Assembly: GCF_001808555.1 (NCBI RefSeq)
Contig: NZ_KV793811.1
Span: 1 to 36,067 of the forward strand
Reading direction: 5' to 3'
DNA length: 36,067 nucleotides
DNA from: Porphyromonas sp. HMSC065F10
GTDB taxonomy: Bacteria > Bacteroidota > Bacteroidia > Bacteroidales > Porphyromonadaceae
The notes beneath the pieces were generated by a model that saw only the letters and a program-made list of their open reading frames with translations, did not search any database and had not been told where the DNA came from. The first letter of the stretch is position 1, and every line of letters starts with the position of its first letter. The translations under genes were made by a program, and so were the position numbers. Positions 23,660-32,103 of the stretch are shown in pieces.

Positions 23660-23702
23660 GGGCTGACTTCATTTCCGAATTCAGCCCATTGTGGTACCAC
23701 AA
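23660..23702. other. Two dyads in the intergenic region after the array
   Basis: GGGCTGA (23660-23666) pairs with TCAGCCC (23681-23687), extended by TTC/GAA across one mismatch. Directly after it, TTGTGGTACCACAA (23689-23702) is a perfect 14-bp palindrome. The rest of 23703-23917 holds a repeated AATAGGTAGAG (near 23736 and 23829) but no gene or known RNA that I recognise. Confidence 0.45.
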
Positions 23703-23917
23703 GCAAGAGTACACACTCTGCCGGACAGCAATAATAATAGGTAGAGATGTGGAGATACTCACCACCCCTTGCAGGTCACGGATAGATCAGAGAGACTTGC
23801 TCGGCATCCCGTAAGGGTCGCCGTATAATAGGTAGAGTGGTAGCCACTTGGGGACAGATCAGGCGACTCAGGTGAAAATTTGTGCGCTACAATGTGGGTC
23901 ATATCAATAAACTTTGC

Positions 23918-23925
23918 TACTTTTG
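23918..23925 (+). promoter_or_regulatory. Promoter -7 element for the gene at 23998
   Basis: TACTTTTG matches TAnnTTTG, 72 bp before the start at 23998. No clear -33 element is seen. It lies upstream of the chosen start and within the longer open frame, which argues against the start at 23914. Confidence 0.5.
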
Positions 23926-23997
23926 TCAGTGAGGTGCCACGTGCTGGCCTCTCGGGCGTTTTCTTTTAGACATAAAACAACCACAATATTTCATCTT

Positions 23998-24714
23998 ATG
24001 AAAAATCTCTTCAAGATCCTTCTTGTCGCAGCAGTGCTGGCTCTTGCCTACGTGTGCTACGCCAGGGTAGAGACACCGATCCGCTTCAAGAACACGAAGA
24101 CTCAGCGTGAGCTTCGCATCATTGAGCGTCTCAAGGACGTCCGCACGGCTCAGGTGGCTTACAAGTCATCCAATGGTCATCACACCCCCTCCTTTGACGA
24201 GCTGATCAATTGGCTCCAGAATGGTCAGGTGAAGACCGTGCGTCGTCAGCTGGAGCTCAGCGAGAAGCAGCTCGAGGATGGTATGACCGAGCAGGATGCA
24301 CTTGCCATCGTCGCTCAGGCTGAGAAGACCGGTGACTGGACGAAGGCTAAGGAGCAGAGACTGGTGCGGAATGTCAATGGCGAGACCGTAGTCTTCTCCC
24401 GTGACACCGTGATCGCTCCGGCGCTGACTACCGTATTTGGCGATCGTCAGATCGACCTCAGCACCTTCGGCAGGGTCCCCAATACCGGTGAGTTCTTCCA
24501 GATGGACACCGCCTCGATCGTTACCGGTCCGGAGGGTCACAAGTATGCGATCAACGTCTTCCAGGCGAGCGCACCCTTTGCCGCTTACCTCGGTGACCTC
24601 GATGCAACGGAGCTGAATAACGCAGTGGATCGCCAGACGAAGATGGGGAAGTACCCCGGCATGAAGGTCGGCTCACTGACAGAGATCAATAATAACGCCG
24701 GTAACTGGGAGTAA
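23998..24714 (+). CDS. Conserved-looking membrane-anchored protein of unknown function
   Basis: About 238 residues from MKNLFKILLVAAVLALAYVC, a single N-terminal membrane helix or signal anchor, with the remainder soluble and presumably periplasmic. Residues about 40-65 (ERLKDVRTAQVAYKSSNGHHTPSFDELINWLQNG) resemble the loop after the N-terminal helix of pseudopilin-like proteins, but there is no prepilin peptidase site, so I do not assign that fold. The C-terminal half contains several TG/NTGEFFQM turns. It is expressed from its own promoter and ends in a strong terminator at 24764. Confidence 0.75.
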   Translation: MKNLFKILLVAAVLALAYVCYARVETPIRFKNTKTQRELRIIERLKDVRTAQVAYKSSNGHHTPSFDELINWLQNGQVKTVRRQLELSEKQLEDGMTEQDALAIVAQAEKTGDWTKAKEQRLVRNVNGETVVFSRDTVIAPALTTVFGDRQIDLSTFGRVPNTGEFFQMDTASIVTGPEGHKYAINVFQASAPFAAYLGDLDATELNNAVDRQTKMGKYPGMKVGSLTEINNNAGNWE

Positions 24715-24763
24715 TCCACGAGGACGGAGTGCCTATAGACCCAGCTACTTACTAAATCAATCT

Positions 24764-24807
24764 GAGAGCCGATCTGTACCGGTACCGACCGTGTGAGATC
24801 GGCTCTC
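24764..24807 (+). terminator. Terminator after the gene at 23998
   Basis: GAGAGCCGATCT at 24764-24775 pairs perfectly with AGATCGGCTCTC at 24796-24807, followed by TTGCTT. It separates the unknown gene from DUF3822. Confidence 0.75.
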
Positions 24808-24826
24808 TTGCTTACCATCCCACCCT

Positions 24827-25648
24827 ATGGATCAGATCAGAGACCGACACACCGGTCGTGACCTCACTGAGTCAGATATCAAGCGGAGCTCACTCCTCGT
24901 CACCCTTAGCGACAATGGGCTTGAGGGGGTGATCGCCGAGAGTGGCGATCGCCCTCTGGTCCGGAGTCACATCCTCGTACGAGGCAGGGAGGCAGCAGAG
25001 GACTTCCTCCGCCGGAGGGAGCTGGCTCGCCCCTTTGGCTCCACCACTCTCTACATCGATGAGGGAGGGAGCTACACGCTGGTGCCGAGAGACTTCACCA
25101 GCGGAGGAGTGACGCCCCGACACTGGCTCTCCGATCTCCCTGAGGGACACTGCCTACAGAGTACCACGATCAGCGACCTGGGGATTGACCTGATCTTTAC
25201 CACCACAGAGGAGACATTTGACGAGTGCCAGAGCGCTCTGCAGAGTCCCTCCTACGCTCATCCCGTCGCTGCTCTTGCACTTGCCGGAGCGACCTACAGC
25301 CGTCGCCGCTACCCGCGGACCCTCCTGGCACTGGTCTCGGAGGGGCATACGGACCTTTGCTACTGCGAGTCGGGGCATCTACGCCTCGCCAATCGCTACA
25401 CCATAGCTGACCGCGTCGATCTGCTCTACTACATCACGTCTGTATGGGAGCACTTCCGCCTCGACAAGGAGCAGGATCACCTCCTGATCTTTGCGGAGGA
25501 GTCAGAGGAGATAGACTCAGCCACACAGCTCCTGAGGGATGCGGTGGCCAACGTGAGGGTCAATGACTACGGCTCTCTCTGCGCCCACATCGAGGAGTTG
25601 GCAGACATCCACTCCCCGATCATCCGTCTCGCTCTGATATGCGCATAA
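24827..25648 (+). CDS. DUF3822 family protein
   Basis: This 273-residue protein has no signal peptide or membrane helix. Its position directly before and overlapping rsmD, its length, and features such as RSSLLVTLSDNGLEGVIAES and a C-terminal FAEESEEIDSATQLLRDAV segment fit the Bacteroidota DUF3822 family, which has a duplicated actin-like or ASKHA-like fold by report but no known activity. It overlaps rsmD by 10 bp, showing tight translational coupling. Confidence 0.75.
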   Translation: MDQIRDRHTGRDLTESDIKRSSLLVTLSDNGLEGVIAESGDRPLVRSHILVRGREAAEDFLRRRELARPFGSTTLYIDEGGSYTLVPRDFTSGGVTPRHWLSDLPEGHCLQSTTISDLGIDLIFTTTEETFDECQSALQSPSYAHPVAALALAGATYSRRRYPRTLLALVSEGHTDLCYCESGHLRLANRYTIADRVDLLYYITSVWEHFRLDKEQDHLLIFAEESEEIDSATQLLRDAVANVRVNDYGSLCAHIEELADIHSPIIRLALICA

Positions 25649-26208
25649 TAAGCGGGAAATACGGTCGCCGACGCTTTGAGGTACCTCGCACCTTCAAGGC
25701 ACGCCCCACCACCGATATGGCGAAGGAGAATTTATTTAACATCCTCGCCAACTACGTCGACTGGGAGGAGAGCGATGCGCTTGACCTCTTTGCCGGCACC
25801 GGCAGCCTCGGCTTCGAGATGCTCTCGAGGGGGGCTCGTAGCGTGACTGCCATCGAGCGCGATGAGGCACATGCCGCCTTTATCCGCCAGACGGCAGAGA
25901 CGCTGGGCGACCCGGGGTATAAGGTCATACGCTACGACGTACTCAAATGGCTCAGGCGGCTTGCCGTCAAGGAGCCGTCGGAGGTGCCGAGCTATCAGGT
26001 CATCGTGGCGGATCCGCCCTACGACTTAACGCAGCTGCCGGACCTGCCACAGCTGATCCGGGAGGCGCACATCCTCGCCGAGGGAGGACTCTATGTACAG
26101 GAGCATCCCAAGGAGGTGGACTTCAGTGACGATCCTGACTTTGTTGAGATGCGCCACTATGGAGCAGTTCACTTCTCCTTTTTCCGCTCTGACAATTCTG
26201 ATCATTAA
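25639..26208 (+). CDS. rsmD: 16S rRNA (guanine-N2)-methyltransferase RsmD
   Basis: RsmD methylates G966 (E. coli numbering) of 16S rRNA with S-adenosylmethionine. At 189 residues it has normal length. Motifs: MRIISGKYGRRRF at the start; RPTTDMAKENLFNIL near 25; the SAM-binding ALDLFAGTGSLGFEMLSRGA near 48; IERDEAH near 75; and the catalytic VADPPYDL near 129. It is translated from within the end of the DUF3822 gene. The YeaQ-type gene follows 38 bp later. Confidence 0.95.
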   Translation: MRIISGKYGRRRFEVPRTFKARPTTDMAKENLFNILANYVDWEESDALDLFAGTGSLGFEMLSRGARSVTAIERDEAHAAFIRQTAETLGDPGYKVIRYDVLKWLRRLAVKEPSEVPSYQVIVADPPYDLTQLPDLPQLIREAHILAEGGLYVQEHPKEVDFSDDPDFVEMRHYGAVHFSFFRSDNSDH

Positions 26209-26246
26209 TACATTTCACTCATTCAATAAGATAAGAAAAGAACATT

Positions 26247-26498
26247 ATGGGACTCATTTATTCACTTATCCTCGGTCTCATCGCCGGTCTGCTCGCTTCC
26301 TGGATTATGCCCGGAGGTGCCAAGGGTATCATCTGGAATACGATCCTCGGACTCGTCGGAGGTGTCGTCGGAGGCTGGGTTTTCAGCCTCATCGGCGTCA
26401 CTGAGGGGAGTGGCTTCTGGGGACAGCTTGTCGTAGCTGTCATCGGTGCCATCATCCTCATCGCTATCTACAACGCCATCACTAAGCGCAAGAGATAA
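26247..26498 (+). CDS. GlsB/YeaQ/YmgE family stress membrane protein
   Basis: The 83-residue hydrophobic protein has three short membrane segments rich in Gly: LIYSLILGLIAGLLASWIM, then GIIWNTILGLVGGVVGGWVF, then LVVAVIGAIILIAIY. The pattern matches the transglycosylase-associated (PF04226) stress proteins of the inner membrane, whose role is unclear. It is followed by a terminator at 26527-26567. Confidence 0.9.
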   Translation: MGLIYSLILGLIAGLLASWIMPGGAKGIIWNTILGLVGGVVGGWVFSLIGVTEGSGFWGQLVVAVIGAIILIAIYNAITKRKR

Positions 26499-26526
26499 GC
26501 AGTCCACTACTGCACCTTATATCTGA

Positions 26527-26567
26527 GAGCCCTCCTCTCTTCATCTGTCGATGGAGGAGGAGGGCTC
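26527..26567 (+). terminator. Terminator after the YeaQ-type gene
   Basis: GAGCCCTCCTC at 26527-26537 pairs with GAGGAGGGCTC at 26557-26567, followed by CTTT. It ends 35 bp before the AddB-like start, so that gene begins a new transcription unit. Confidence 0.75.
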
Positions 26568-26601
26568 CTTTAGCATCACTCATCTCCTCACACAGCACAC
26601 T

Positions 26602-29600
26602 ATGGCAAAGCCTTTCCTCCAGCAGATTGCTGAGCACTTCCACAGCCTGACATCGCAGCCGGGCGCCACTCCACTGTATCAGTTCCGCTTCATCTTCCAC
26701 AATCAGAGAGCGGGGATCTTCCTCTGCCACTACTTAGAGCAGTGCGCAAATGCGAGGCCTCTGCTGCTGCCGGAGTGTACTACGATGAATAGCCTCATCA
26801 GGCGTAGGCTGCACCTCTCCGGAGGGGAGGACCCTAATAACGAACTGCTGGTGATCCACAAGATCTACCTCGCCTACCTCGAGGTGATGGGACTCGAACC
26901 GGAGGAGCGCTCCTTTGAGGACTTTTACGACCTGGGGCAGGCTCTGCTCCGAGACTTTGACGACATCGACAAGCATCTCATCAAGGTCAGCAGCTTCTTA
27001 GAGAACCTCCGCAATCACAAGGAACTCACCGAGGATCTCTCCACCTTCCTCTCCCAGCGGCAGTGGAGTGCGGTCAGCAAGCTGATCCACGACAAGGACC
27101 CCGACTGGAGCGTGCTTGCGAGGGTGAATGAGATGGCAACCGAGGAGACGGAGACGAAAACCGAGGAGGAGCAGAAGAAGAAGAAGGAGGCGACGAAGAA
27201 GATGCAGGAGATGAAGAAGAGGTTCCTCGACTTCTGGATCAAGCTTCCCGACATCTACAGACGTGCCAAGAGCCTGATGGAGAAGGAGGGGCTCGCCTAC
27301 GAGGGGATGATGCTGCGGGAGGCGGTCCGGCAGATCAAGGAGGGGAAGCTCAGTCTCACCGACGACGGGATGATCACCGTCTTTGTGGGGCTCAATGCTC
27401 AGACACCCGCCATGTACAAGATCCTCGACCACTTCAGAGACTCCGATAAGGATAAGGATAAGGATAAGGCAATCTTCTACTGGGACTACTTCACTTCCCC
27501 TATCCTTGACTCTCCCGGACTGGCCGGCTCCTTTGTCAGATACAATACCACCAACTACCCCGCTCCGACCGATGAACCCTACCACATCGACTTTGAAGTC
27601 CCCGATCAGGCACACGAGCTCCACACCGCCCTCATCTCTACCGCCTCTGCAGTCGCCCAGACCGCAGCGATCCGCAAGCTGATAGAGGACGGCTGGGAAA
27701 AGATCGTGGAGTCACCGAGCAGACCGAGCGAGAGCGCCCCACTCTATGACCCGCACGAACCACTGCGGACAGCGATCGTCCTTCCCGATGAGAGTCTCCT
27801 CCTGCCGCTCCTGAGCAATATGCCGAAGGGGATCGACAAGATCAACGTCACCATGGGCTACCCCATCAAGGGCATCCCCGTCGCTGCGATGCTGAGCCTG
27901 CTGCTGAAGTACTGGAGCAACTACTACAAGCGGGGGCAGCGGTACCGCCTCACCGAGGTGTGCGAGATCCTCATGCTGACCGCCCTCTCTAAGTTTTTCT
28001 CCGGTGAGAAGATAGTAGAAGCACGCCGGCAGCTGATGGATCAGCTGATCGACGAGAAGTGGTACTTCATCGGCACCAAGGACCTACGGACCCTGATCGA
28101 AAAGAACTTCCCCGGTGAAAGCCGCACAAGGGAGATACTGCTGACTATTTTCAGCGAACCAGAGACTCTCTGTCCGTCGAGCACCGACATAGTCCGCTAT
28201 CCCGAGGGGGTTGCGCTGACGAAACAGGTGGACCATCTCCTCGAGCTTCTGATCAAGGAGAGCGCATCCACAGAGGAGGAAGAGGATCCCGAGCAGGGGA
28301 TGATCAAGTACATCCATCGATACCTCATCCGGCCACAGCTCATCTCTCAGAGAGCCTACCCTGAGCGCCACCCCGAGAGCAGCACGAACCCCTTCCCCTT
28401 CCCCATCGTTGTGGATCTCCTCAGCACCACGATCTCTCAGGCGAGGATCCCCTTCAGCGGTAGGCCACTGGGAGGCATACAGGTGATGGGGCTATTGGAG
28501 ACACGCGGGCTTGACTTCGACACTGTCATCATCCCCGATACGGCAGAGGGCATCCTCCCCACTGCCACCCGGCTCGATACGACCATCCCATTCTCTCTCC
28601 GGACAGCGTACGGCCTCCCGACGACCGATCTGCAGGAGCAGACAAGAGCCTACAACTTCTTCCGCCTTATGTCGCGTGCCAAGCGCGTCGTCTTCCTCTA
28701 CGACTCACGCGCCGGTGACTCCTCCGAGGGAGAGCCGTCACGCTACGTGCAGCTCCTCAGGGACGTCTACAAGGTGCCCATGTACGAGGCGGAGGCCTCT
28801 TTCCCCCTCACCAGAGCAGAGGATGGCGGCTACTTCATCGAGGACAAGACACTGGTCAGTCAGTATAGGGCTGACGTAAGCGCCAAAACGCCTACAGAGA
28901 AGGCAAAGCGTCTCTCCGCCTCACGGATGAAGGACTTCCACACCTGCCCGAGACGCTTCTACTACAGCGCCATCGAGGGGATAAGGGACGATGAAAACCT
29001 ATCCGGTGTCCTCGACAAGAGAGACAGCGGTACCCTCTTCCACACTGCGATGCAATTGCTCTATAAGGATAAGGAGGGGGAAAAAGATGGTCTCTCGCGT
29101 GAAAGTCTCTCTGATATCCTATGTGGCGATGAGATAATAAACAAGGCGGTAGACGATAGTGCCAAGCTGCTTCACCTCAAGACGAAGGAGAGTGACTACA
29201 ACGACAACCAGCTCAAGATGACGAGGAAACTTGTCCGGCGGATGGTGGAGGCGGACCTCAAGCGGGTCGAGCCAGGCAAGGACATCACCTACGTCGGCGG
29301 GGAGATAGAGATAGAGACCACTTATGTGGGAGCAAACTTCAAGCTCATCATCGACCGCATAGATGTACAGGGCGACACCGTCAATATCATCGACTACAAG
29401 ACCGGGCGGGACAAGACCGAGTGTGACCTCTCCAAGTGGCCTACTGACCCTAAAAAGCTGGTCGATTGCCTCAAGCAGACTAAGGAAATCAATGGCGCAG
29501 TCATCCAGCTCCTTTACTACTGCGACGTTATGCTCAAGTCGGGCGAGCTCAACCGGTTCTTGCCAGATAAAAACCTTAACATCCGCCCGATGATCCTCAA

Positions 29601-29850
29601 GCCCGGTGCGCCCGACATTAATGATGGCATCATCACACTGAAGGTCCCCAAGGAAATAGACCCGAACCCGGTCGTGATCAGCGACTACCGGACAAATGTG
29701 GACTCAAGCGTAAAGGAGTGGCTGCGAGAGGCGGTGAGACTGATCCTCGACGATGACTTCAGCTTTGCCGTAGAGGCCGGCGATGCGAGTGGCTGTAACT
29801 ACTGCCCCGCCTCCATGCTGTGTGAGAAGTATGTCCCCAAAAAATGGTAA
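26602..29850 (+). CDS. AddB-like PD-(D/E)XK nuclease with Fe-S cysteine staple
   Basis: About 1,082 residues. The N-terminal two thirds resemble the inactive helicase-like part of AddB: no Walker A is visible, but a UvrD-like LLETRGLDFDTVIIPD segment lies near residue 632. The C-terminus is a RecB-type nuclease: SASRMKDFHTCPRRFYY (about 770-790), GTLFHTAMQLLY, IDRIDVQGDTVNIIDYKTG (about 915-935) and QLLYYC. The Cys of HTCPRR plus Cys1065, Cys1068 and Cys1074 (CNYCPASMLC) form the four-cysteine iron-sulfur staple typical of AddB. It probably acts with AddA in double-strand break repair, but addA is not in the window. A charged coiled coil (about 175-215) and a (DK)4 repeat (282-289) interrupt the N-terminal half. 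The start at 26602 lies after the terminator. Confidence 0.88.
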   Translation: MAKPFLQQIAEHFHSLTSQPGATPLYQFRFIFHNQRAGIFLCHYLEQCANARPLLLPECTTMNSLIRRRLHLSGGEDPNNELLVIHKIYLAYLEVMGLEPEERSFEDFYDLGQALLRDFDDIDKHLIKVSSFLENLRNHKELTEDLSTFLSQRQWSAVSKLIHDKDPDWSVLARVNEMATEETETKTEEEQKKKKEATKKMQEMKKRFLDFWIKLPDIYRRAKSLMEKEGLAYEGMMLREAVRQIKEGKLSLTDDGMITVFVGLNAQTPAMYKILDHFRDSDKDKDKDKAIFYWDYFTSPILDSPGLAGSFVRYNTTNYPAPTDEPYHIDFEVPDQAHELHTALISTASAVAQTAAIRKLIEDGWEKIVESPSRPSESAPLYDPHEPLRTAIVLPDESLLLPLLSNMPKGIDKINVTMGYPIKGIPVAAMLSLLLKYWSNYYKRGQRYRLTEVCEILMLTALSKFFSGEKIVEARRQLMDQLIDEKWYFIGTKDLRTLIEKNFPGESRTREILLTIFSEPETLCPSSTDIVRYPEGVALTKQVDHLLELLIKESASTEEEEDPEQGMIKYIHRYLIRPQLISQRAYPERHPESSTNPFPFPIVVDLLSTTISQARIPFSGRPLGGIQVMGLLETRGLDFDTVIIPDTAEGILPTATRLDTTIPFSLRTAYGLPTTDLQEQTRAYNFFRLMSRAKRVVFLYDSRAGDSSEGEPSRYVQLLRDVYKVPMYEAEASFPLTRAEDGGYFIEDKTLVSQYRADVSAKTPTEKAKRLSASRMKDFHTCPRRFYYSAIEGIRDDENLSGVLDKRDSGTLFHTAMQLLYKDKEGEKDGLSRESLSDILCGDEIINKAVDDSAKLLHLKTKESDYNDNQLKMTRKLVRRMVEADLKRVEPGKDITYVGGEIEIETTYVGANFKLIIDRIDVQGDTVNIIDYKTGRDKTECDLSKWPTDPKKLVDCLKQTKEINGAVIQLLYYCDVMLKSGELNRFLPDKNLNIRPMILKPGAPDINDGIITLKVPKEIDPNPVVISDYRTNVDSSVKEWLREAVRLILDDDFSFAVEAGDASGCNYCPASMLCEKYVPKKW

Positions 29851-29854
29851 ACCC

Positions 29855-30523
29855 ATGACTGAGCTACAAGTCATCATCAATCCCTCCGGCATCAGTTACG
29901 CCGACTCCTACCATCAGCAGCGAGAGCTCTTTGACCAAGCAATCGAGGCAAAGCATGGCGGTGAGTTGCCGAGACAGTATCTGATCTTCAACGAGCACAA
30001 GCCGGTCATCACCCTTGGGCTTAATGCTAAGGAGGAGAGCCTCCTCTACCCCGAGGAGCAGATCCGCCGGGCAGGCATCGACCTCGTCCGGACCAATCGC
30101 GGTGGAGACGCCACCTATCACGGTCCGGGGCAGTGGACCGTCTACCCGATCCTCGACCTCGAGCAGCTACACCTCGGCGTCAGGCGCTACGTCGCTGCCC
30201 TCGAGGAGGTGGCGCTCACCGTGCTGCGTAGGTACGGACTCACCGGTGAGCTGATGGACGACGCCCCCGGCGTCTGGCTGCATACAGACAGCTATCCCCG
30301 CAAGGTCTGCGCCCTTGGCGTGCGCGCCAGCCGCTTCGTCACGATGCACGGCATCGCCTTCAACGTCAATACCCACGAGGATGCCTACCACTGGATCAAC
30401 CCCTGTGGCTTCAGCGATAGAGGCGTCACCAGTCTGGCTCGGGAGCTGGGGCACGAGGTCCCTATGGAGGAGGCAAAAGCGGCTCTGCTGGATGCCTTCC
30501 ACGAGGTCTTCTCCTTTGAGTAA
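29855..30523 (+). CDS. lipB: Octanoyl-[acyl-carrier-protein]:protein octanoyltransferase LipB
   Basis: LipB moves octanoyl from ACP to lipoyl domains, the first step of lipoate assembly. At 222 residues it has normal length. RGGDATYHGPGQ (82-93) is the family signature, Lys150 (RKVCALGVR) and Cys184 (INPCGFSDRG) are the catalytic pair, and VTMHGIAFNVN completes the motif set. It starts 4 bp after the AddB-like stop, so the two are probably co-transcribed. The stop codon TAA forms part of the 5-bp target duplication of the mobile element that begins at 30526. Confidence 0.96.
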   Translation: MTELQVIINPSGISYADSYHQQRELFDQAIEAKHGGELPRQYLIFNEHKPVITLGLNAKEESLLYPEEQIRRAGIDLVRTNRGGDATYHGPGQWTVYPILDLEQLHLGVRRYVAALEEVALTVLRRYGLTGELMDDAPGVWLHTDSYPRKVCALGVRASRFVTMHGIAFNVNTHEDAYHWINPCGFSDRGVTSLARELGHEVPMEEAKAALLDAFHEVFSFE

Positions 30524-30525
30524 AT

Positions 30526-30700
30526 AAGACCTTTGCAAAACGGTCTTTCGCCGAAAAAGCACCGCTTTTTCGGCAGGAAGTTTGCAGAATACCTCAGATG
30601 CAAGGAACTGAGAGTGAGGGCGAGGGGAGTGTGCTTACGCACATAACCAAGCCCGAATCTCGAATGTGACGCCACAGATGGGGTATTATGCAAAGGTCTC
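30526..30700 (+). mobile_element. MITE-like element, subfamily 1 (copy B)
   Basis: A 175-bp element with ends AAGACCTTTGCA and TGCAAAGGTCTC (12-bp inverted repeats, one mismatch) and a 5-bp target duplication TAAAT at 30521-30525 and 30701-30705. Internal parts: GGTCTT near the left end can fold back on it around a GCAA loop; then the 11-bp stem GCCGAAAAAGC/GCTTTTTCGGC; then the hairpin GTGTGC-TTAC-GCACAT. No coding capacity or transposase. The 12-bp ends and 5-bp duplication are of the kind I recall for IS5-family elements of Porphyromonas such as IS1126; that link is an inference. Confidence 0.9.
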
Positions 30701-30717
30701 TAAATAGAAATGCAAAA

Positions 30718-30757
30718 GCGCTGAGGTCCCTCCACAAGAGCGGAGAGACCTCAGCGC
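30718..30757 (-). terminator. Terminator of slyD
   Basis: GCGCTGAGGTC at 30718-30728 pairs with GACCTCAGCGC at 30747-30757, with an inner CTCC/GGAG stem. On the minus strand TTTT follows. It lies 21 bp past the slyD stop. Confidence 0.8.
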
Positions 30758-30778
30758 ATTTGGTTTTGTGCTAAAAGC

Positions 30779-31384
30779 TTAGTGGCACTTGTGGCAGAGG
30801 CAGTCGTTACCACGCCCGTGGTGGCACGTTTCATCGTGATGATGCCCACCGCACTCCTCCTCGTCAGAGCCGCAGCAGCAGCCACCGTGGAGGAGCTGCT
30901 CAAAGCGCTTGAGCTCCTGATCGGTGGCGGGGTGAGCCTCTTGTACGTGACCGACAAAGTGGAGCGTCTTGCCGGAGAGCGGGTGATTGAAGTCCATCCT
31001 CACCTTATCCTCCGTGATGTCGAGCACCAGCCCATTGACCGTCTGACCGTCAGCGGTGCGCATAGGTACGTAGCGCCCCACCTGTACGAAGCCGCTATCA
31101 AACTTTCCCTCCGGATCTTGGAAGATGGACTTGTCGAGATCCATCAGGAGCTGCTCTTGGAAGGGTCCATAGGCAGCCTCAGGCTCGAGTGTGAAGTCAA
31201 AGGCATCCCCATCATCGAGGCCGCTTAGCTCCTTCTCAAAGTCAGGCAGCAGGATCCCGAGACCATGGACGTAGTCCATAGGGCGATCCTCCGTTGTCTC
31301 CTCAACAAATGTCTCAGAGCCATCAGGAGCGACCTCAGTGAGCTTATACTGTACGCGGACGTAGGACTTATCGTTTATCTTCAT
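30779..31384 (-). CDS. slyD: SlyD-like FKBP peptidyl-prolyl isomerase with metal-binding tail
   Basis: This 201-residue cytoplasmic protein has an N-terminal FKBP fold interrupted by an IF (insert-in-flap) chaperone domain (about 70-130): DYVHGLGILLPDFEKELSGLDDGD, then PEAAYGP, then NHPLSGKTLHFVGHV. The last 35 residues are extremely rich in His and Cys (GGCCCGSDEEECGGHHHDETCHHG...CLCHKCH), the nickel/zinc-binding tail of SlyD, here rich in cysteine as well. It catalyses proline isomerisation and helps metal delivery. The start overlaps the pssA stop by 4 bp, so it belongs to psd-pssA-slyD. Confidence 0.92.
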   Translation of the reverse strand: MKINDKSYVRVQYKLTEVAPDGSETFVEETTEDRPMDYVHGLGILLPDFEKELSGLDDGDAFDFTLEPEAAYGPFQEQLLMDLDKSIFQDPEGKFDSGFVQVGRYVPMRTADGQTVNGLVLDITEDKVRMDFNHPLSGKTLHFVGHVQEAHPATDQELKRFEQLLHGGCCCGSDEEECGGHHHDETCHHGRGNDCLCHKCH

Positions 31385-32094
31385 TGGTTTGTTGATTTTG
31401 CGCCTGACTTATGCGTCAGCCACGTGATTAAGTTAAGCAAAATGTAAAGCATCATCGCCCAAGCGATCCCCTCAATGCCCCAGAGGATCAGCGCCACAAT
31501 CGCTGCAATGACGACGATGATCAGCCCGATATTGGCTCGCCAGCCCTTAGAGAGCTGCTTGAGACCAAAGAACGGCACCTCGCACACCAGCAGCCAGGCG
31601 TCCACGAGCATAAAGAGGACGAAGAGGGTCTGGGAGAGCGGTGTGGGGGCGATGCCATGCCCCTCAAAGAAGAGCGCAAGCGGAGCCAGCATCACTGCGT
31701 TGCCGGTGGTGGCAAGGCCGATGAAGGAGGTGGTCTGACGAGGGTCATTATTGAACTTCGCCAGACGGTAGATCGAGGCGGGCACGACCAGCAGTGGTGC
31801 CCAGCAGGCGACACCCCAGCCCAGCCCCCGGAGCACCAGCGTCAGCAAGATCGCCGGTGCGGCACCAAAGGAGATGACATCAGAGAGGGAGTCGAGGTCG
31901 CCCCCTATGTCCGATGTGGCGTGGAGCAGCCGCGCAGTCATCCCGTCGAGTACGTCTGCGATCAGGCTCACGGCTATACAGCAGAGCGCCGCCTGAAGCG
32001 AGACCGTGAGGTACATCACGATAGATAGCGCCCCGAAGAGCCCGTTGGAGAGCGTGAGGAGATTGGGGAGGTATTTATAGATCGGCTTTGCCAT
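31381..32094 (-). CDS. pssA: CDP-diacylglycerol-serine O-phosphatidyltransferase
   Basis: The integral-membrane enzyme makes phosphatidylserine from CDP-diacylglycerol and serine, the precursor of phosphatidylethanolamine. The 237-residue protein has the complete CDP-alcohol phosphatidyltransferase motif DG-x2-AR-x8-G-x3-D-x3-D at residues 50-72 (DGMTARLLHATSDIGGDLDS...) and about seven membrane helices. It follows psd by 9 bp, so both PE-synthesis steps are in one operon. Confidence 0.95.
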   Translation of the reverse strand: MAKPIYKYLPNLLTLSNGLFGALSIVMYLTVSLQAALCCIAVSLIADVLDGMTARLLHATSDIGGDLDSLSDVISFGAAPAILLTLVLRGLGWGVACWAPLLVVPASIYRLAKFNNDPRQTTSFIGLATTGNAVMLAPLALFFEGHGIAPTPLSQTLFVLFMLVDAWLLVCEVPFFGLKQLSKGWRANIGLIIVVIAAIVALILWGIEGIAWAMMLYILLNLITWLTHKSGAKSTNQ

Positions 32095-32103
32095 AGATTC
32101 TAT

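Noticed and set aside
23780-23880. Possible tRNA-like or small RNA segment (GGTAGAGTGGTAG)
   Set aside because: No TpsiC-like arm or acceptor pairing could be found.
23759-23902. 47-residue minus-strand ORF in the intergenic region
   Set aside because: Low-complexity composition, no family features, and it would overlap the promoter region of the next gene.
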